Below are positions 26,922 to 36,345 of a stretch of 64,000 nt of DNA, one piece after another. The DNA comes from Candidatus Poribacteria bacterium (GTDB taxonomy: Bacteria; Poribacteria; WGA-4E; PCPOR2b). Each line of letters starts with the position of its first letter. Positions within the stretch are counted from its first letter, which is position 1. The notes under the pieces were generated by a model. That model worked only from the letters and a program-made list of their open reading frames with translations. It did no database searches and was not told the origin of the DNA. The DNA is taken from contig JAPPKS010000034.1 in the NCBI GenBank assembly GCA_028819845.1, positions 50,217 through 114,216 on the forward strand. The letters run 5' to 3'. The position numbers and the translations under genes are program-made.

Positions 26922-27668
26922 ATGAAAATTCAACCTCAACCAAATGTACACTATGTTTTTCTTGTCATTTGTAGTGTCGTTGTTATCGGTTGTTTGGGTG
27001 GATCGTCCGAAACGCCGGTGCAGATTCAAGCCACTTCGGCGGACAATCCGCCAACAATTTTGGAACTCCACTTATCGTCATCGAAACCCATTTATTCCGT
27101 CGATGAGAACATCCCTCTTGAGCTGCAAATTCATGTAGGGAAATTCGATTTGCTTGTGCCTTATGCCGCCGTTGAAGGGGAAAGCGTATTTACAAACTTG
27201 GTCGTAAAAAATGCGATGGGTGAATCGGTTAAACCTAAGCGCTCAATTGCCTTGGATGAAAAACCAAAAACCTTGATGCGGGAGGGTAGCCATGTCAGTT
27301 GCATTCGAGGCGCGGATTTGAAGGCGGGGTCAATGCGAACGGCTGTATTAGATAATCTGAATACCCGTTACAAATTGGATCCGGGCGATTATACGTTACA
27401 GTTAAGGACGATTCTGAAAGTCTATCGAGAATCTCTGCAAGATCAGTCGCCGCAAATCATTGAGTATGAACGTGAAATCGCAGCCATACAAAACTCACCG
27501 AAACTGCCCGCCTCCGAAAAACAGCAGGCTGTCGCTCAGTTGCGGGAAGAGATTGAATTCATGCGAGGTAAAATGGAGGGCAAACTTGACCAAATATTTC
27601 TGCCTATGAATTCTCTCAGGGGCACGGCAGAACTCGAATCAAACGTCGCATCGTTGAAAATCCAGTGA
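26922..27668 (+). CDS. Putative lipoprotein, beta-sandwich type
   Basis: A 248-aa predicted lipoprotein of no recognised family. AAGGAG sits 6 nt before ATG 26922. The signal ends in a lipobox-like VVIGC followed by LGGSS, so Cys at about residue 24 would be lipidated. After it, residues ~40-180 contain ILELHLSSSKPIYSVDENI, a phrase typical of intracellular-proteinase-inhibitor or Big-type beta-sandwich domains. Residues ~185-240 are helical and charged (IEYEREIAAIQ, EKQQAVAQLREEIEFM), suggesting a coiled coil. It converges with an HtrA-like protease gene only 12 bp away; a functional link is possible but not shown. Confidence 0.7.
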   Translation: MKIQPQPNVHYVFLVICSVVVIGCLGGSSETPVQIQATSADNPPTILELHLSSSKPIYSVDENIPLELQIHVGKFDLLVPYAAVEGESVFTNLVVKNAMGESVKPKRSIALDEKPKTLMREGSHVSCIRGADLKAGSMRTAVLDNLNTRYKLDPGDYTLQLRTILKVYRESLQDQSPQIIEYEREIAAIQNSPKLPASEKQQAVAQLREEIEFMRGKMEGKLDQIFLPMNSLRGTAELESNVASLKIQ

Positions 27669-27680
27669 CTCGCAAGGCGT

Positions 27681-29153
27681 TCATTGCGCCGCTGTTTCGT
27701 TTTCAATTCCCGCCTCTTCCCAGTCAAGCATTTGCTCATTCCATAAGAACACCTGCAGCGGACCGAACTTCAGGTTTACGGTCACACTCTTGGGAGTCGG
27801 TGAACTGTCAAACAGATTGAAATCACGGATGACCATGTACGTGTGTTGCCCATCCGAAATCTCCTTGCAGGCATCTATGAAGTCGTCCAATACTCGAATT
27901 GGCCGCCCGTTGATTTCCAAAATCACCACTTTTGAATTACCATTGCGCTCGCGCAGTCCGATGCGCGAAAAACTGCTGCCCGCAACCGCATGTGTCAAGT
28001 AAACACCATCGGCTTCAAAGTAGAGCATCCGTCTCAGGCTAGGTGTAATATCGTGAACAATCGAACCTGCAAAGCGGACAAACCGGCGAATTTTCTTCAA
28101 CTCGAGGTCTTCGACCGGCATCTCAACCGACATTGCCGCGCCGTTACGATAGATGTCTAGCATCACCGACCGCCCCACACTCTCATTCAAAATAGCGTCG
28201 AATGTATATAGCTCATCACGGATGAGTTTACCGTTGATTCGATAGACAATATCCGAAGCCCGTAAATGCATCTCACCGGTTGTTCGAGGAATAATTGATT
28301 CAATCTGAATGACTTTAGGTGTCCCCGTCTCTGATGGTCCAATTTCTTCACGCGAAGACTCCGGCAGTCTGAAATGCTTAATCGCCTCACCAATGGAGAT
28401 AAGTTCTAAATCCACACCGATTTCCCCGCGTTGGATTGGAATCTGATTCTGGATTTTCGTTAGGGCATCGGTCAAATAGTCCATTGGCAGCTCAAAACTT
28501 GAAGTGTCTGTTCCGCGCGCATGGATGGCAATGACCTCTCCTTTGGTGTTCCAGACAGGACTCCCGCTAGCTCCGCCCGTGCGGTCAAACGTCGCGTGGA
28601 TGTAGCTTGAGTGCCGATCGCCTTTGTTGACGTTAAGATTTGCAACTCTGCCAAACTTGATTGAATATTCTTCCTTCTCGTTGTTCCCAATCAATAGCAA
28701 TTCATCGCCCAAAGCTAGGCTGCGCCACGAGTTAGTTTTCACGGCCTGCAACTCAAACTGTACCTCTTCCGAATCGATTCGGTAAAACCCGAAATCGTGG
28801 GTCGGATCATAGTAGAGAATCTCCGCTTCTGTAAAACTTCCGTCGAAAAAGTTGATTTTCACGTAGGATGGGCTGCTGCCGGTGACATGCCGGTTAGTGG
28901 CGATAATCCCTCGCGCCGCATCAACGATGAAACCCGTGGCAAAGTTCGTACCCTTCGATTCCGCTTCAAATACAACTTCCGATGACGTTTCCACGTTCAC
29001 AACCATCGGCTTGAAAGCTGCAATCTGCTCTGTCCAATTGTGTGCTGCCAAACTCTCTGAGTTAAAGGTTGTTACTAACCAAAAGATGACAGAAATTACA
29101 ACCAATATTTCTCGTCCTCGCCTGAATTTGCGGGGTTCATAACTAAAACACAT
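27681..29153 (-). CDS. HtrA/Nma111-like serine protease with PDZ-like domains
   Basis: A 490-aa exported trypsin-like protease. GGAGGTGG followed by AAAAG sets the ATG at 29153. A signal sequence or anchor (ILVVISVIFWLVTTF) is followed by the chymotrypsin fold with triad H89 (TNRHVTG), D120 (HDFGFYRID) and S196 (GGASGSP). The TNRHVTG ... DPTHDFGFY pairing resembles the eukaryotic-type Nma111 branch of HtrA proteases more than DegP. Two PDZ-like domains follow: one around DIVYRINGKLI and one around VVILEINGRPI. Such proteases degrade or chaperone misfolded envelope proteins. The PDZ domains are inferred from short motifs. Confidence 0.88.
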   Translation of the reverse strand: MCFSYEPRKFRRGREILVVISVIFWLVTTFNSESLAAHNWTEQIAAFKPMVVNVETSSEVVFEAESKGTNFATGFIVDAARGIIATNRHVTGSSPSYVKINFFDGSFTEAEILYYDPTHDFGFYRIDSEEVQFELQAVKTNSWRSLALGDELLLIGNNEKEEYSIKFGRVANLNVNKGDRHSSYIHATFDRTGGASGSPVWNTKGEVIAIHARGTDTSSFELPMDYLTDALTKIQNQIPIQRGEIGVDLELISIGEAIKHFRLPESSREEIGPSETGTPKVIQIESIIPRTTGEMHLRASDIVYRINGKLIRDELYTFDAILNESVGRSVMLDIYRNGAAMSVEMPVEDLELKKIRRFVRFAGSIVHDITPSLRRMLYFEADGVYLTHAVAGSSFSRIGLRERNGNSKVVILEINGRPIRVLDDFIDACKEISDGQHTYMVIRDFNLFDSSPTPKSVTVNLKFGPLQVFLWNEQMLDWEEAGIENETAAQ

Positions 29154-29542
29154 CTTTTCCACCTCCAATTAAGATCCATTTTGGATTTCAAATTTACACG
29201 AATCACAGTTCAGATCGTATCGTCGAGAATCGCAACCCTTTCCTTCCACCCTCCAAATTACCCTCCACTGTGGGAGCGGCTTTCAGCCGCGATAAAGTAG
29301 TAGGCACACTCCGTGTGCCGTAATCTCTTGTGCAATCACACTTTCCATACACCGCAACCGCGCAATCAAGCGACCGAATAGGGCGCAATAGTCTTCGGCT
29401 CCCGTATCCTGTAGCAGCAATCTCCGAATCGCGACACTAATTTGAAACCGCGTTTTTTCTTCAAAACTCGGTTTCTTTAAATTGTTCAGTGCGGCAAAAC
29501 CTAAATCCATCATTATTGTGTAACGAGAATTACATTTCCCAA
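29154..29542. other. Repeat-rich spacer
   Basis: Palindromic elements are packed here: GTGGGAGCGGCTTTCAGCCGC (29271-29291), AGTAGGCACACTCCGTGTGCCGT (about 29300-29323), a TCTCCGAATCGCG phrase (29421-29433) like that at 45340, and a GAAACCGAG-type hairpin (29444-29475). No gene is supported. Confidence 0.6.
29444..29475. repeat. GAAACCGAG hairpin, copy 3
   Basis: GAAACCGCGTTTT and AAAACTCGGTTTC pair with one mismatch. Third copy of the element at 3152 and 24828. Confidence 0.7.
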
Positions 29543-31279
29543 TCAACGCCCCATTGCATAAGCTATCTGGGCACGGGGTGATGCACCCGCGGAAATCACG
29601 CCGGTTTTCGAATCAAAGGCGATTCCCAGCACCTTGCCGTGGCTCCAATCTCCCGCAATCGAAATCTGATGCCCGCGTTCTGCAAGCTCAACCCTCACCG
29701 TATCAGAAATTCGCCCCTCAAGCACTGCGCTGCCGGGCTCGGCATTGTGCGGATAAAAAGAATTGGGGAAATGGTGCGTGTGAAAGTTCGGCGCATCAAT
29801 GGCTTCTTGTAGATTCATACCAAAATCGACGATGTTGAGGAAAAATTGCAACGTCCACTGATCCTGGCAGTCGCCGCCCGGTGTCCCGAAAACCATAAAC
29901 GGCTCGCCGTCTTTCATTGCGAGAGAGGGAGTCAATGTCGTGCGCGGCCTTTTGCGCGGTGCGAGTGCATTCGCATGGTTGGCATCCAGATAGAACATCT
30001 GCCCGCGTGTCCCTAATGGAAATCCCAATCCATCTATAACCGGAGAGGACGGAATCCAACCTCCGCTTGGGGTAGCAGCAATCATGTTACCTTCACAGTC
30101 AATTGCGTCCAGATGGGTCGTATCACCCGTATAAACATCTGGATGTGAATCCCCGGATTCCAATTGAATCGGCGGCGAATCTCCGGCGCGGAGGTCCATT
30201 GACGCTTCTTCCGTATTGATGAGCCTGCGCCGTTCAGCGGCATACGCTTTCGAGAGTAATCGATCCAGCGGGACCGTGACAAAATCCGGGTCGCCGTAAT
30301 ATTTCTCACGATCCGCGAAGGCGAGTTTCGCAGATTCAACCACGGTGTGGATGTAGTCGGGCGAATTGTGCCCCATTGATGAAAGGTCAAATCCTTCAAG
30401 CAACCCCAACTGCTGCAAAAACACCGCACCTTGGCACCATGTGTTGCACTTGTATACATCGTAACCGCGATAGCTCAATGTTACCGGAGTTTCGACTTTT
30501 GTCTGATACATCTGGAAATCATCCGGCGCGAGCAACCCATAATTTTCTTGACCGCTAACATCGCGAATCTTCGTGCCCTGTGTAAATTCGACAATTCGTT
30601 CGGCAATTTCTCCCATGTAAAAGTAATCGCGCGCAGCCTCAATTGCCATTTCGCGTCCGCGATGCCGATTTCTGATCTCGACATCAATTGCAGCCTTGAA
30701 CGTGTTCGCCCAGTCCACATTGCGAAAGAGTTCGCCAACCATTGGTGGACGATCGTGGGGTAGGTAGACCCTAGCGGAGCTATGCCACTCATCCTGAAAT
30801 TTATCCGCAAGATTGCCGATGGCAGCCTGGAGCTCAGGATACATCGGGAATCCTTCCTCGGTCATTTCAATCGCTGGCGTCAACACGTCTTTTAGACTCA
30901 GTTTTCCAAAATGCTGCAAGGCCGTCAACCACGCACCAAACGCACCGGGGACTGTCGCTGACAATAATCCATCGCCCGGAATTAAACTTATCCCTCGGGA
31001 TTTGAACCAATCAATTGTGGCAGCTTTTGGGGCGTATCCTTGTCCGTTGATTGCGTAAACGCGTTTGCGGCGCGCCGAATAGACTAATATAGGGGCTTCA
31101 CCGCCGATTCCGTTTGACTGGGGTTCAAGCACGTTTACCGCAAAACCCGCAGCAACCCCTGCGTCAATCGCGTTGCCTCCCTTCTCAAGCATACGGAATC
31201 CCGCTGCCGCCGCCAGATAGTGCCCCGCCGTCACCACGCCATGTGTACCCGTCAATACGGGGCGAGTCGTAAACGGCAT
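29543..31279 (-). CDS. Gamma-glutamyltransferase family protein
   Basis: An Ntn-hydrolase of the gamma-glutamyltransferase / cephalosporin-acylase family, 578 aa from ATG 31279, with AAGGAGAG at good distance; the frame is open to 31336. The proenzyme is cut before T387 in TGDTTHLDAID, which becomes the N-terminal nucleophile; this matches the usual TTH position. Other conserved stretches are EKGGNAIDAGVAAGF, NGIGGEAPILVY and the C-terminal MVFGTPGGDCQDQ. There is no signal peptide, unlike the periplasmic E. coli enzyme, so it may act in the cytoplasm on gamma-glutamyl or related amides. The actual acyl donor is unknown. Neighbours are a Nudix gene upstream and a repeat region downstream. Confidence 0.92.
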   Translation of the reverse strand: MPFTTRPVLTGTHGVVTAGHYLAAAAGFRMLEKGGNAIDAGVAAGFAVNVLEPQSNGIGGEAPILVYSARRKRVYAINGQGYAPKAATIDWFKSRGISLIPGDGLLSATVPGAFGAWLTALQHFGKLSLKDVLTPAIEMTEEGFPMYPELQAAIGNLADKFQDEWHSSARVYLPHDRPPMVGELFRNVDWANTFKAAIDVEIRNRHRGREMAIEAARDYFYMGEIAERIVEFTQGTKIRDVSGQENYGLLAPDDFQMYQTKVETPVTLSYRGYDVYKCNTWCQGAVFLQQLGLLEGFDLSSMGHNSPDYIHTVVESAKLAFADREKYYGDPDFVTVPLDRLLSKAYAAERRRLINTEEASMDLRAGDSPPIQLESGDSHPDVYTGDTTHLDAIDCEGNMIAATPSGGWIPSSPVIDGLGFPLGTRGQMFYLDANHANALAPRKRPRTTLTPSLAMKDGEPFMVFGTPGGDCQDQWTLQFFLNIVDFGMNLQEAIDAPNFHTHHFPNSFYPHNAEPGSAVLEGRISDTVRVELAERGHQISIAGDWSHGKVLGIAFDSKTGVISAGASPRAQIAYAMGR

Positions 31280-31383
31280 ACCTGTTCTCTCCTTGGGAAT
31301 TAGTATCACTTTAATATTGGGTAGGTTCCAAACCAACCGAGGGTTTGCTTAGAATCTAACACTGGGAAGAAGCTATTACCAAC

Positions 31384-32010
31384 TTATTGTATCTGCTCGT
31401 AAACGAAATCCAACCACTTGTCCTGCGGTGGCACAATCCGCGGCTTCGGCGACAGCGGTGTCCAGTACACCTTGAAAATATGGTCTCTATCGCTTTTCAC
31501 TTCCCATCCATCCGCTGTTTCTTCCGGTGTAGTAAGCTGGAAGAAATGCCTCGCTTTTTGCGGACTTAGGTTACTATCGGGAACCCATCCGGTTATCTCG
31601 TAGTGGACGCATGTCGGATTTGGAATCCTATCGTATTCAAGGTATGAAACGTGTGTAAAATCATTATGCGTCGAACCGTAATTTACAGTTAGCCCCCTTG
31701 CCAACTCTTCTTTGCAAACGGTCGAGTTTAAACGCGGCTTGTTATAAACTTGGGTTGTTTTCGCAACGACGCTCTCATTTTCTCCCAACTCGTTTTCAAC
31801 ATACCCGAGAAATTTCTCAATCTTGACTAGCTTCAGACCGGTTTCCTCATAGACTTCTCGCATTACACCAGTTTCCAAGCTTTCACAGTCTTCTACAGTT
31901 CCGGCAGGAATCTGGATGCCCGCCGACGGATGCTTAAACACGAGCAACTCCTTCGCTCCATTGCGTTCCCGTGTGACAAATGCAGTGACTTTTTTGACAG
32001 CGCTATCCAT
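31384..32010 (-). CDS. Nudix hydrolase
   Basis: A 208-aa cytosolic pyrophosphohydrolase. The Nudix box fits the GX5EX7REUXEEXGU pattern exactly over residues 37-59: it starts GTVEDCE and ends REVYEETGL. The C-terminal ~80 residues (ITGWVPDSNLSPQKARHFF) are an extension beyond a minimal Nudix fold. A MazG-like gene follows upstream on the same strand, 135 bp away, making a neighbouring pair of nucleotide-cleaning enzymes. The substrate cannot be predicted. Confidence 0.88.
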   Translation of the reverse strand: MDSAVKKVTAFVTRERNGAKELLVFKHPSAGIQIPAGTVEDCESLETGVMREVYEETGLKLVKIEKFLGYVENELGENESVVAKTTQVYNKPRLNSTVCKEELARGLTVNYGSTHNDFTHVSYLEYDRIPNPTCVHYEITGWVPDSNLSPQKARHFFQLTTPEETADGWEVKSDRDHIFKVYWTPLSPKPRIVPPQDKWLDFVYEQIQ

Positions 32011-32145
32011 ATAAATGCCCTATGGTTTCGTACGAATTCGGCCGCCAGAGAAGAGATTTTGGACACGCTGCATCCTACGTTGATGAAGACAAAACTTCCG
32101 ACTAATCTGAATGCAATTTGGTTTTCCAGCTCTATCGTAGAGAGA

Positions 32146-32448
32146 TTAGGCAGATTTCCACTCTCTCCGGCCATCCTTGTCGAAAAACTTTTTTTCCACC
32201 GCCTCCTCAATGTCTATATCAAATTGATTCGCTAAAGCCGCAAGTATTACAAAGGCGTCGGCAATCTCCTCTTCAAGCCGGTCGGTGCGAATTCCTTCGT
32301 AGTTCTTAGACCAATGCCGTTTGAGTTCCGAAGCAATTTCCCCAATCTCCTCAGTCAAAAGCACCGCCAACTTGACAGGATCCGTAACAAATCCACGTTT
32401 CTCGCGTTCGTCAGCAATTCGTTTTTGGAGGTCAAGTAGTGTGTTCAT
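32146..32448 (-). CDS. MazG-like nucleotide pyrophosphohydrolase
   Basis: A 100-aa all-helical NTP pyrophosphohydrolase of the MazG/dUTPase-2 superfamily, expected to hydrolyse non-canonical NTPs to NMP and PPi. The metal-binding motifs are EEIGE (residues 33-37) and EEIAD (60-64). The C-terminal KKFFDKDGRREW segment is shared with the RS21-C6/MazG group. It is complete as a single-domain form and sits on the same strand as the Nudix gene. Confidence 0.85.
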   Translation of the reverse strand: MNTLLDLQKRIADEREKRGFVTDPVKLAVLLTEEIGEIASELKRHWSKNYEGIRTDRLEEEIADAFVILAALANQFDIDIEEAVEKKFFDKDGRREWKSA

Positions 32449-32537
32449 TGAAGCCTTCCATTATCCCGACTCCTTAAACAACTGAGACAGTAGTCTCGGC
32501 AATCTCTTTCTCCACAATATGTACTATGCCCATCCCG

Positions 32538-33689
32538 CTACCAATCCACCAAGCTGCCATCGGACTCATGATAAAATTCGCCGCCCAACTCTTCTACGTA
32601 TATGTCGAGATTCTGTTCAGCCGCTTTTTCGTCAATCTCAATGCCAAGGCCGGGCTTCGTTGGCAACTCGACGAAACCATCTTTAACTCGCCAATCTTCT
32701 TTCAAGAGGCCGGAGCCCATAACCCAATCTGTCTGTTCCTGAATCAAAAAGTTTGGCACTACCGCATCAACGTGCAACGACGCGGAAAACGCCACCGGCC
32801 CAATCGCACAGTGGGGTGCGATGTGCATATAGTAGATTTCTGCCATGTTGGCAATCTTTTTGAGTTCCGTGATACCGCCGGCATGGGAGGCATCCGGTTG
32901 GATATAAGCCACTGCTTGTTTCTCAAAGATTTCCCGAAATTCCCACCGCGACAATAGGCGCTCGCCCGTAGCAATCGGAAAGGTGACACGGTCCGAGACT
33001 AGCTTCAGCGCATCAATGTTCTCTTGTGGTACGGGTTCCTCCACGAACATCGGGCGCATGCCTTTTAATTCGTGACAGATCTCAATTGCAAGTGCGGGGG
33101 TCATCATGCCGTGGAAATCAAAGGCGAGTTCCACGTCAGGCCCAACCCACTCTCGCATCAAATATGCCCGCTCGACGAATGCGTCAATCATTGCCGGCGG
33201 TTCATGGCCCCGCCACTTGCCGCCCGGACCCGATTTGAAAACGCTGTAGCCTCCCTGTTTCTGTAGCGCTTCGAGTCGCTCCCGCGCCTGAGCTTTGCCT
33301 TCGTCGGTCATACTGCCAATGCCCCAGTGGGCGTAGACCCGGATGCGGTCTCGCACGGCATCGCCCAACAACTTGTAGGCCGGCACACCGTAGTGTTTCC
33401 CGGCGATGTCCCATAATGCCTGATCGATACCGGACAAGGCGCTCATCAGCACGCTCCCGCCTCGATAGAACGCACCCCGGTAGATATATTGCCAATGGTG
33501 CTCAATCCGCAGCGGATCTTTACCGATTAGATAGTCCGCCAGTTCTTCAACAGCTGCCCTGGTGCTCTTGGGTTTGCCTTCAAGTGTCGCTTCACCCCAT
33601 CCCACTATGCCGTTATCGGTCGTGATTTTAACTAGACGTGCCCGCTGGCGCGGAAAAAAATGTTCAACCTTAACGATTTTCAATTTCAC
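32538..33689 (-). CDS. Enolase-superfamily enzyme, galactonate dehydratase-like
   Basis: A 383-aa member of the mandelate racemase / muconate lactonizing enzyme family. The Mg ligands can be read as D191 (FDFHG), E217 (VEEPV) and E243 (GERL). H193 and H293 (APHCAIGP) occupy the places of the two catalytic histidines of E. coli D-galactonate dehydratase, each with the same offset of 8 residues. RWEFREIF and QPDASHAGGITE also follow that enzyme. It probably dehydrates an acid sugar to a 2-keto-3-deoxy acid in the cytoplasm. A PhyH oxygenase gene lies upstream on the same strand. The sugar isomerase (37.5 kb) and LamG protein (36.3 kb) nearby fit a carbohydrate-use region. Confidence 0.88.
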   Translation of the reverse strand: MKLKIVKVEHFFPRQRARLVKITTDNGIVGWGEATLEGKPKSTRAAVEELADYLIGKDPLRIEHHWQYIYRGAFYRGGSVLMSALSGIDQALWDIAGKHYGVPAYKLLGDAVRDRIRVYAHWGIGSMTDEGKAQARERLEALQKQGGYSVFKSGPGGKWRGHEPPAMIDAFVERAYLMREWVGPDVELAFDFHGMMTPALAIEICHELKGMRPMFVEEPVPQENIDALKLVSDRVTFPIATGERLLSRWEFREIFEKQAVAYIQPDASHAGGITELKKIANMAEIYYMHIAPHCAIGPVAFSASLHVDAVVPNFLIQEQTDWVMGSGLLKEDWRVKDGFVELPTKPGLGIEIDEKAAEQNLDIYVEELGGEFYHESDGSLVDW

Positions 33690-33734
33690 AGCTCCTACTT
33701 TGGCAAACTGCTCGGTGTATTCCCCATACCTCTA

Positions 33735-34904
33735 CTAGGTGCCCCAACTACCAATAAACTCCTCTAAACCGAAATTAGACGGCATTTCTTCGAAAAAGTA
33801 GCGCATCGGCCCCGACTGAAAGCCCGGTACGAAACACTCCTCGTCCCCCTGGAGTTTTCCGTCCAAAGTCTCGAACCGCTTCCACAGCGCATCAGCCTCG
33901 ACTTGCGAGAATCGGTTGCTGAATTCTGGTCCCCAATTGAGGGTAATCATGTGTTCCTCTCCCGCACGTCTACGAACTTCATCGGGTAGACTATCAAAGT
34001 CCGAACGTTTCAAGATGTGTACGTGATACGCCGCTTTGCAGAGAAATATTGTCAATACCAGCTTACCCATTTCCCCGGCACCCGGTTGGATTCCTTCGAG
34101 CGCTTCAATGTATGCGCCCGCATCTCTGACGATGATTGCACGAAGCGCTGATTCTGTCAAGTTCTGAAGTGTTGCGCTTCTCCGCCCCCAACCTTCAAAC
34201 GCTTCCCGCGCGGCGGGCGAAAGCGACTCCGTGAATACCAAATCTTGATAGTACGTGAAAATGGAATGCCCTCCATGCAGTGTACGCCGCAGTTTCTTGC
34301 TATAATTGCTGCCCCAGTGCAGCAAAAAGTTGCTGTACACAACCCCATCGCCCGCTTTGAGCTCCACAGGAATGCTATCCGGTAAAGGTACTCGCGGATC
34401 ATCAAGTAGCTGCTGATTCTCCGCGTCCGTATTGAGGCGGCGATGACTGCCGGGCACCACCCAAAAAACGTCATCGTCATAGAGGGGGATGTTCCACTGA
34501 AGATACCTCGGCATATTTTCTACCATGTCCATCTGAAGTGCGCGCAGCGGCGCCATATCAATGGGGTGGACATCCCGATGCCAATTTGATGGTCCGTGGT
34601 CATCCGTCGGGCTGCACATCATCCACATTCTAGTGACTCCCGCTTCTGGATGGCACAGCAGTTGTTGACTGACGCCTAAGGTATTTTCGTGCAACCAGAT
34701 TTCAACTGTATCCGCAGTGGTTTCATCAACTAAGCGATCCGCCTCAAGCCGCGGTTGAGCACTCGCAGCTAACCAAGATTCACCGCCCTGGCGTTTCACT
34801 AAGGTCTCATAATGATTGCGTAGGGAATCCAATTGTTCCCGCGGAACACACTCCCGAATAACGATGTATCCGTCGTCCAATAATTGTCGTGGATTCACCT
34901 TCAC
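33735..34904 (-). CDS. Phytanoyl-CoA dioxygenase (PhyH) family protein
   Basis: A 389-aa Fe(II)/2-oxoglutarate-dependent oxygenase. GGAG (34911-34914) 6 nt before GTG 34904 sets the start; the open frame continues to 34994, but its extra residues are not PhyH-like. The iron facial triad is H109 and D111 (NWHRDVHP) and H196 (LLHWGSN). Basic residues after it (KKLRRT) may bind 2-oxoglutarate. PhyH-family genes are multiplied in sponge-associated bacteria, where substrates are mostly unknown. It is 45 bp upstream of the galactonate-dehydratase-like gene on the same strand and probably cotranscribed. Confidence 0.88.
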   Translation of the reverse strand: MKVNPRQLLDDGYIVIRECVPREQLDSLRNHYETLVKRQGGESWLAASAQPRLEADRLVDETTADTVEIWLHENTLGVSQQLLCHPEAGVTRMWMMCSPTDDHGPSNWHRDVHPIDMAPLRALQMDMVENMPRYLQWNIPLYDDDVFWVVPGSHRRLNTDAENQQLLDDPRVPLPDSIPVELKAGDGVVYSNFLLHWGSNYSKKLRRTLHGGHSIFTYYQDLVFTESLSPAAREAFEGWGRRSATLQNLTESALRAIIVRDAGAYIEALEGIQPGAGEMGKLVLTIFLCKAAYHVHILKRSDFDSLPDEVRRRAGEEHMITLNWGPEFSNRFSQVEADALWKRFETLDGKLQGDEECFVPGFQSGPMRYFFEEMPSNFGLEEFIGSWGT

Positions 34905-35019
34905 GTTATTCTCCAAATGCTGACTTTCTAAATGAATGCTCCGTCGCGAACCTGGACAAATCACCAGAGCAAGGTTGGAAATAATGCCGCACAATTCCCA
35001 ACCTGCATCCTCTGGGAGG

Positions 35020-35146
35020 CGGAGTAACCGCCGTTATCCGGCAGAATGGCGCCCGTAATAAACGAGGCATCATCCGAGACCAAAAAGAGATTGACTTTCG
35101 CAATCTCTTCCGGGGCTTCCAATCTATTCCTAATCGTGAGTATCAA
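35020..35146 (-). pseudogene. C-terminal remnant of an SDR oxidoreductase
   Basis: Residues RLEAPEEIAKVNLFLVSD and ASFITGAILPDNGGYSA are the unmistakable C-terminal end of a short-chain dehydrogenase/reductase. An in-frame TAG closes the frame just upstream of 35146, and no catalytic YxxxK or glycine-rich motif is found upstream. The native stop is also lost, because the frame runs on to 34961 with unrelated residues. It is therefore a broken relic about 40 codons long, between the PhyH gene and the glycosylase gene. Confidence 0.75.
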
Positions 35147-35303
35147 CCATCGCTAAAATCAATCACCAACCACGTTGTCAGACAAATCTTCATCAAATGT
35201 CCTCAAGATTTCGGTTCAGTAATCGTGAGTGTGCTTTGAAATACTCGGCCGCCGTCCTCGGAGTTGAGAATTTCTCGAATCAATCGCACGATGTAACGCT
35301 TCT

Positions 35304-36107
35304 TCAAGTTGCAGGGCTTTGAGTTGGCATGTTCCGAAACTTGTAAAGGTACCAGGATCCAATGCTGCGGTATGGCTTCCATTTCTGTGCTATCTTCTTG
35401 GCCGATTCTAAATCACCGGCCTGGATATCGTATATGGTAGACATGACATTTCTAAGAGCGAGATCGTGTACAGGAAACACGTCCAACCTAGCGAGACCAA
35501 AAAGCAAGTACATATCGACAGTCCAGTCGCCAATGCCTTTTACTTCCTTGAGCAAGCGGCGGATTGTGGCGTCATCCTCACGATGTAATTGCGAAAACCG
35601 CAACTGCTTGCTGTCAGTCTTCTGGGCTAAATCAAGAATGTAATCGTATTTCCGATTCGAGATTCCGGTATTGAGCACATCCTGTTTCGGCAGAGATATA
35701 AACTGTCTTGGCGTGGCGTGTCCCGATGTAAACAACATTCGAAATCGCCTAATTATTGCGTCTGCTGCCGTCTTTGACAGTTGTTGTCCAATAATAGCAT
35801 TAATCAAGAAATCAAAGCCGGCACCGTTTTCAGCCAAACCGCATGGCCCTACCAAATGAATCACTTTGGCGAGTTTCTTGTCTCTTGTGCATAATTGGTA
35901 ACATATATCCGCGTAATTTGCAGCGTCTGAAACAGTTGGTACCGGCCCTGTTTGGATTCTAGACTCTAGGTTGTTTTTCCGTTGCCATGTTGCTACGTTA
36001 GAACGCACGGTAGGTAATGCCTCCTTGTCCACAAATATTGTGAAGTCCTTAATAAGTGTGTGCGCCGAGTTCTCTCTAGTAGCCAGTGAGGTATTTGACC
36101 AATTCAC
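35304..36107 (-). CDS. DNA-3-methyladenine glycosylase (HhH-GPD, AlkA-like)
   Basis: A 267-aa base-excision repair enzyme that removes alkylated purines from DNA. It has the FLINAIIGQQLSKTAA helix (residues ~100-115), the helix-hairpin-helix LLKEVKGIGDWTVDMYLLFG (185-204) and the catalytic D215 in FPVHDLALRN. No [4Fe-4S] cysteine loop follows, as expected for the AlkA/MAG group rather than Nth or MutY. The first ~50 residues look non-conserved and the start is uncertain; no good ribosome-binding site was found. It stands alone. Confidence 0.88.
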   Translation of the reverse strand: MNWSNTSLATRENSAHTLIKDFTIFVDKEALPTVRSNVATWQRKNNLESRIQTGPVPTVSDAANYADICYQLCTRDKKLAKVIHLVGPCGLAENGAGFDFLINAIIGQQLSKTAADAIIRRFRMLFTSGHATPRQFISLPKQDVLNTGISNRKYDYILDLAQKTDSKQLRFSQLHREDDATIRRLLKEVKGIGDWTVDMYLLFGLARLDVFPVHDLALRNVMSTIYDIQAGDLESAKKIAQKWKPYRSIGSWYLYKFRNMPTQSPAT

Positions 36108-36345
36108 TTGACGCGAACGTTTCGAGGTCTGTCGCTCCTTGGCTAAGGACGATGGTTACAGTTTGCTCTGGTATCGACCATGCCGCAATTTTCTTTGTAC
36201 TCGTCTTGTCGGGTTGGCTATCGCAACCAAAATTAAAACCGTGAGTGACTGGTCAATCGCGCCGTTATCCTCCTTCCGAGACAGCTGCCCACTTCACAGA
36301 GGAAAAAACGCGGGGCTCTGTCTCAACACAGCGTGCATTTGAGGG

